Made by a program: the position numbers and the translations under genes. The notes beneath the pieces are model-generated. The model worked only from the letters and a program-made list of their open reading frames with translations. It made no database searches and was not told the origin of the DNA. This document shows, one piece after another, positions 60,475 to 64,000 of a stretch of 64,000 bases of DNA. Numbering within the stretch: position 1 is the stretch's first letter; every line of letters begins with the position of its first letter. This stretch comes from Herbidospora sakaeratensis (GTDB lineage Bacteria > Actinomycetota > Actinomycetes > Streptosporangiales > Streptosporangiaceae). The DNA lies in NCBI RefSeq assembly GCF_001570525.1, contig NZ_BBXC01000014.1, positions 145,458 through 209,457 on the forward strand, in the 5' to 3' direction.

Positions 60475-63198
60475 CTAGTTGGCTGTGATCGAGTACGTCG
60501 CCCCCGCAACCGTGGAGAAAGTGATGACATCGTTGCTCACCGACGGCGACACCGAGCCGCCGCCGACCCGGACGACGGTCACGCCGCGCCCCGGCCACGG
60601 GTTCTGCAGCCGCAGCTGCGCCCCCGCGGTGCTGGTGACGTCGACGTAGGCCGCCTGCCCGTTCTGGCGCGCCGACGAGACGACGAAGCCGTCCTTGGCG
60701 CGCAGCTTCACGAACGAGCCGTTCTTGCCCGACGGCCAGACCGGGAAGACCCGCATGATCCCCAGGTCGCTCTGCAGCAGCAGGCTGTTGATCGCCTCGA
60801 CGGTGCCGGACTTCTCCAGGCCGTGGTGCGGGTCGGTGACCCGCAAGTTGGCCGCCGACCGGTTGGTGATCTGGGTCTTGAGCCGGTCGATGAGCGACTG
60901 GGCCGGGTAGCCGACCCGGGCCGCCTGGGTGAAGACCTTCGGGAAGGAGTTGTCCTGGCCCCAGGAGTTCATCGCGTCGAGCGTCTGGATCGCGACCTGG
61001 CGGTCGGCCGCCGGCCCGTTGATGCCCAGCGCCTCACCCGGGTGCACGAACTCCAGGTTCACCGTGTTGTCGCCGGGCCGGATGGCCCGCCCGTCGCTGA
61101 GCGTGCCGGGGTCGCCGAGCGCGAACACCTGCACGCCGTTGTGCGTCGTCCGGGGGATCGGCGCGAGGCGGTTGAGCATGTCCTGCCAGGTGGCGCGCGA
61201 GCCGGAGTCGACGTTCAGCCGGGTGCTCGCGTCGATCGTGGTGGCCAGCAGGGTGCGCAGCATGCCGAGGTCGGCGCTGGAGTTGCGGGCCCAGGTGCCC
61301 TCGTGCGGGCCGGAGTAGAGGTTGAACCGGTTGTTCTCCAGTTGCAGCCAGTGCTGGAAGAACGTGACGACCTCCTTCATGAAGGGATAGCCGCGCTGCG
61401 AGAGCCACGTCTGGTCGCGGGTGTACTGCCAGTAGGCGACGTACTGGGTCGCGGTGAACAGGCTGTTGCCGACCTGCTGGTGGTAGTTGTCGTCGGCGGT
61501 CGAGCCGTTGGGCGCGATGCCGACCGGGAACAGCACGCCCGACGGCACCCCGCCGCTCGGGAAGCGGCCGTTGACGTAGCCGGAGTTGACCCGGCGCAGG
61601 TCCTGCGTGGCACGCCGACGGGCCTCCGGGAGGTAGGCGCTGACCAGGTCGAACACCGGCAGGGCCAGTTCGGGGCGGTTGGAGGAGTAGACGCCGTAGA
61701 AGTTGGCGATCCAGTTGTAGTTGAGGTGCATGTCGCCGCCCCACAACGGATAGTCCGTCGTGGCCCAGATGCCGAACAGGCCCGGCGCGGTCTTCCCGGC
61801 GCGGCTGGAGGAGCCGATGAAGTACTGGGCGGCGTAGTAGTAGCGCTCCAGCACGTCGTCGTCGAGGTCGACGTAGGACTTCAGCCAGTACTGCTTCCAC
61901 CATTCGAGGTGGGCGGCGTACTGGGTGTCGACGCTGGACGCCGACTGCGCGTCGGCGAGGCCGCGCGCGGCCGGGGCCGGGTCGCCGGTGCTCGTGCCGC
62001 CGCCGGCGACGCCCGTGACGACGTTGACCACGCCGCCGGCCGGGATGGCGACGGTGATCTGGTTGTTCGCGACCGACTGGGTGCCGCCGATCACGCGGGT
62101 GGCGAGGGCGGCGCGGGAGGTCCACTGGCCCGAGGAGGTCTGGCGGGCCGCCCAGATCGTGCTGCCCGAGGTGCCCGACGTGCTGGTGAACCCGGCGCGG
62201 CCGTTCTGGATCTGGGTGGTGTTCGAGACCCTGACGGTGGTGGCGGCGTTCGCCTGGATGCGGGTGACGACCAGGTTGTCGGTGGCGCCCACCCACGTCC
62301 GCATGGTGACGGGCGCGCCGCCGAGGCTCATCGTGGTGTCGACGTCGCCCTTGAGGATGTTCTGCTCCTCCAGGAACGAGGCGCCGCCGCCTCCGCCGCC
62401 GGTGCCGTTGTAGAGCTCGAACTGGCCGATGCGCGCCCGGGGGTTGGTCGCGCTGTCGGAGGTCGTGCCCTGGGTGGGCTCGCTGATGACCAGCCGCACG
62501 TACCGGGCGGTGACGCCGCCGACGGTCCGGTCGGTGGTGGCGGCGGTGTTGTCGGTGACGGTGTCGCGGGTCGTCCAGGTGGAGTTGTTGTCGCTGGTCT
62601 GGAACGTCCAGTTCTTCGTGGTGTTGGCGGTCTCGGCGGGGCGGGCGGCGGCGTCGTGGCGCAGGACGTACCGGGTGAAGGTCTTCGCCGACCCCAGGTC
62701 GAGGGTGATCGTCTGCGGCTTGCCGATGTTCGAGACCCAGCCCTCGTAGCCGGCCCCCCACCCGCCGTTGACGGCCCGCCCGGGCGGGAACGACGCGTGC
62801 GAACTGGACGCCGTCGCCGTCGCCCCGAGCGCCAGGTTCGGCGACCCGCCGCTGCTCACGGGGTTGATCGAGACCGACCCGAGCGCGACGAGCGACCGGT
62901 TGTTGCTGGCGGTCCAGAAGTCGCCCTTGGCGATCCGGAACGTCTTGAACCCGTCGCCGCCGCCCGAGACGACCCCGATGTCGCCGTTCCCGAGGAGCGC
63001 GGTGTCCGGCATCGTGTCGGTGACCGAGCCGGTGTAGGCCTGGTTCGTCCAGCGGCCCTTGACGGCCCCGACGAGCGACTGGACGGCGCTCCACTGCTGG
63101 TCGGGGGTGGGGGTGGCGGCCTGCGCGGCCGTCGCCGTGGTCAGGCCGGCGAGCAGCGCGAGCGCGGAGGCTATGGCTAAGCCACGCGTTCTGATCAT
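60475..63198 (-). CDS. Secreted GH95-like glycosidase with an inserted F5/8C domain
   Basis: The 907-residue exported protein has a signal peptide (about 1-27, ending AQAAT) and an N-terminal beta-sandwich (ALLGNGDIGVVSGGG). This sandwich is interrupted by an F5/8 type C domain (about 90-235, NLALGATATASSSH). An (alpha/alpha)6 core (about 430-790) has GIWATTDYPLWGGDMHLNYNW, NLYSGPHEGTWARNSS and DPHHGLEKSGTVEAINSLLLQ, and a short C-terminal sandwich follows. It is closest in look to GH95 alpha-L-fucosidases but without the usual catalytic context in every place, so the activity is provisional. The start at 63198 follows GGAAAGG. Codon 7 is TTA. A LacI-type operator lies upstream. Confidence 0.72.
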   Translation of the reverse strand: MIRTRGLAIASALALLAGLTTATAAQAATPTPDQQWSAVQSLVGAVKGRWTNQAYTGSVTDTMPDTALLGNGDIGVVSGGGDGFKTFRIAKGDFWTASNNRSLVALGSVSINPVSSGGSPNLALGATATASSSHASFPPGRAVNGGWGAGYEGWVSNIGKPQTITLDLGSAKTFTRYVLRHDAAARPAETANTTKNWTFQTSDNNSTWTTRDTVTDNTAATTDRTVGGVTARYVRLVISEPTQGTTSDSATNPRARIGQFELYNGTGGGGGGASFLEEQNILKGDVDTTMSLGGAPVTMRTWVGATDNLVVTRIQANAATTVRVSNTTQIQNGRAGFTSTSGTSGSTIWAARQTSSGQWTSRAALATRVIGGTQSVANNQITVAIPAGGVVNVVTGVAGGGTSTGDPAPAARGLADAQSASSVDTQYAAHLEWWKQYWLKSYVDLDDDVLERYYYAAQYFIGSSSRAGKTAPGLFGIWATTDYPLWGGDMHLNYNWIANFYGVYSSNRPELALPVFDLVSAYLPEARRRATQDLRRVNSGYVNGRFPSGGVPSGVLFPVGIAPNGSTADDNYHQQVGNSLFTATQYVAYWQYTRDQTWLSQRGYPFMKEVVTFFQHWLQLENNRFNLYSGPHEGTWARNSSADLGMLRTLLATTIDASTRLNVDSGSRATWQDMLNRLAPIPRTTHNGVQVFALGDPGTLSDGRAIRPGDNTVNLEFVHPGEALGINGPAADRQVAIQTLDAMNSWGQDNSFPKVFTQAARVGYPAQSLIDRLKTQITNRSAANLRVTDPHHGLEKSGTVEAINSLLLQSDLGIMRVFPVWPSGKNGSFVKLRAKDGFVVSSARQNGQAAYVDVTSTAGAQLRLQNPWPGRGVTVVRVGGGSVSPSVSNDVITFSTVAGATYSITAN

Positions 63199-63235
63199 GA
63201 AGATGCCTTTCCGTGGTGGCCCGGATGGCGAGAGT

Positions 63236-63251
63236 GGGATAACGTTATCCC
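63236..63251. promoter_or_regulatory. LacI-type operator before the GH95-like gene
   Basis: GGGATAACGTTATCCC is a perfect 16-bp palindrome, 38-53 bases upstream of the start codon, with the CG centre and ATAACGTTAT core typical of LacI/CcpA/CebR-class operators. No LacI gene is in the window, so the regulator is encoded elsewhere. Confidence 0.7.
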
Positions 63252-63481
63252 GCACCGTAGATTGTTGCGGGGAGGTTTCAAAGAGCGCCGAAAGCAACAA
63301 GTCGATAACGGCGATCGTTCTGGTGTGTTGCCGAAACCGGCGGGGCCGTGTCTGCGGCGAAGCCTCTCACCAGCGCGCGATCAGCGGTCCGGGAGAAGTG
63401 GCCTGGCCCGCGGAAATGGGGAGGCGGCGGGCGTCCGCCCGTGCCAGCATGGGCGTTTTGCTCCCGATGTGAAAGGCCTGA

Positions 63482-63895
63482 GTGGCCATGCCCAGCGCCA
63501 TCACTCTGATCCGGTCCGCTTCTCTGTCCGACGTGGCTCAGTACGCCTACGCGGCCACGGCGCCCGCCGGGTCACGGCTCATCTTCCTCGCCGGAGCGTG
63601 TCCCCTGAACGCCGACGGCTCGACGGCGGCGATCGGGGACTACGCGGGCCAGGCGGCCAAAGCCGTCGAGAACATGCGGACGGCCCTTGAGGACTCCGGC
63701 GCGTCGTTGCAGGACGTCATCAGCACCAGGGTGCTCGTCGCGTCCACCAGGCAGGAGGATCTGGTCGCCGCCTGGAGGGTGGTCCGGGACGCCTTCGGCG
63801 ACCATGACGTGCCGAGCACTCTGATGGGCGTCACCGTGCTCGGTTACGCCGACCAGCTCGTCGAGATCGAGGCCGTCGCCGCCGTGCTCGACTGA
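63482..63895 (+). CDS. ridA: RidA family protein (YjgF/YER057c/UK114)
   Basis: The 137-residue protein shows the RidA pattern YAATAPAGSRLIFLAGACPLNADG, AKAVENMRTALEDSGASLQDVISTRVLVAS and GVTVLGYADQLVEIEAVAAV. Family members hydrolyse reactive 2-aminoacrylate-type imines. GTG 63482, with AAAGG five bases upstream, is chosen; ATG 63488 is also possible. Confidence 0.85.
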   Translation: MAMPSAITLIRSASLSDVAQYAYAATAPAGSRLIFLAGACPLNADGSTAAIGDYAGQAAKAVENMRTALEDSGASLQDVISTRVLVASTRQEDLVAAWRVVRDAFGDHDVPSTLMGVTVLGYADQLVEIEAVAAVLD

Positions 63896-63964
63896 GGGCA
63901 CGGGCTGAGAGGCTCATCGGCGTCTCTCAGGCCCATCACAGGCGGCGGCGTGGATGCTACGGCC

Positions 63965-64000
63965 ATGACGCCGACGACGGTCCCTCCGTGGGTGCCGCTG
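63965..64000 (+). CDS. Start of a gene cut by the window end (possibly fumarylacetoacetase)
   Basis: Only 12 codons are visible (MTPTTVPPWVPL). The WVPL near the start recalls fumarylacetoacetases, but 12 residues cannot decide. The gene runs off the right edge. Confidence 0.3.
   Translation, partial: MTPTTVPPWVPL

Noticed and set aside
1-64000. CRISPR arrays, rRNA genes, insertion sequences, replication origins
   Set aside because: I looked for regularly spaced identical repeats, rRNA signatures and transposase motifs and saw none.

Overview
The window looks like chromosomal DNA of a sporulating, high-GC actinomycete. The protein families and architecture suggest Streptosporangiaceae (a Nonomuraea- or Streptosporangium-like organism), but this is inferred from content only. 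Pointers are the strong G/C bias at third codon positions, an SsgB-type sporulation protein, an ECF41 sigma factor, many secreted multi-domain glycosidases, and rare TTA leucine codons.

Layout. 1-5.9 kb: a tRNA-Val(CAC), ssgB, an LVIVD-repeat lipoprotein, two frameshifted gene remnants, and an ECF41 sigma factor facing a carboxymuconolactone-decarboxylase-like gene. 5.8-19.8 kb: a mixed block containing an unrecognised 693-residue protein, an AlkA-like DNA glycosylase, a methyltransferase/FeeM-like acyltransferase pair, a small protein phosphatase, a helix-hairpin-helix/NUDIX-like pair, a TPR regulator-like protein, an MFS pump and two lineage-type proteins. 20-30.6 kb: four secreted proteins, namely a GH18 chitinase with ricin lectin, a ThuA/DUF1080 protein, a GH95-like glycosidase, and a sorbosone-dehydrogenase-like protein with PKD, CBM6 and F5/8C domains. 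30.9-37.1 kb: L-fuconate dehydratase, a ribose-type sugar ABC transporter and a ROK regulator in one tight operon, preceded by repeated ATCGGAT sites.

37.1-45.9 kb is an inserted-looking restriction/defence island. It holds an NgoMIV-family endonuclease, an HNH-like zinc protein, an overlapping ParB-like / SNF2 helicase / DUF3883-nuclease operon, Vsr, a C5 cytosine methyltransferase and a Sel1-like protein. This is the best candidate for an undescribed system in the window. Core metabolism resumes at once with fumC, NAD-malic enzyme and a cold shock gene (45.9-49.6 kb).

49.6-64 kb: a CBM2-PL3 pectate lyase, a divergent zinc-protein/macrodomain pair with palindromes at both start codons, and a six-gene operon running leftward (IclR regulator, aldehyde dehydrogenase, sugar ABC ATPase, permease, binding protein, secreted F5/8C protein). 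Beyond it lie a second GH95-like glycosidase under a LacI-type palindrome, a RidA protein and the first codons of a gene cut by the window edge.

How the genes may work together (inference): the two GH95-like enzymes and other secreted hydrolases would release deoxysugars such as L-fucose from plant or microbial polymers. The two ribose-type ABC systems would import them, and L-fuconate dehydratase plus the aldehyde dehydrogenase would cover parts of non-phosphorylative catabolism. L-fucose dehydrogenase, lactonase and the last step are not in this window. Five of the secreted proteins carry a TTA codon within their signal peptides, which would tie them to developmental (bldA-type) control.
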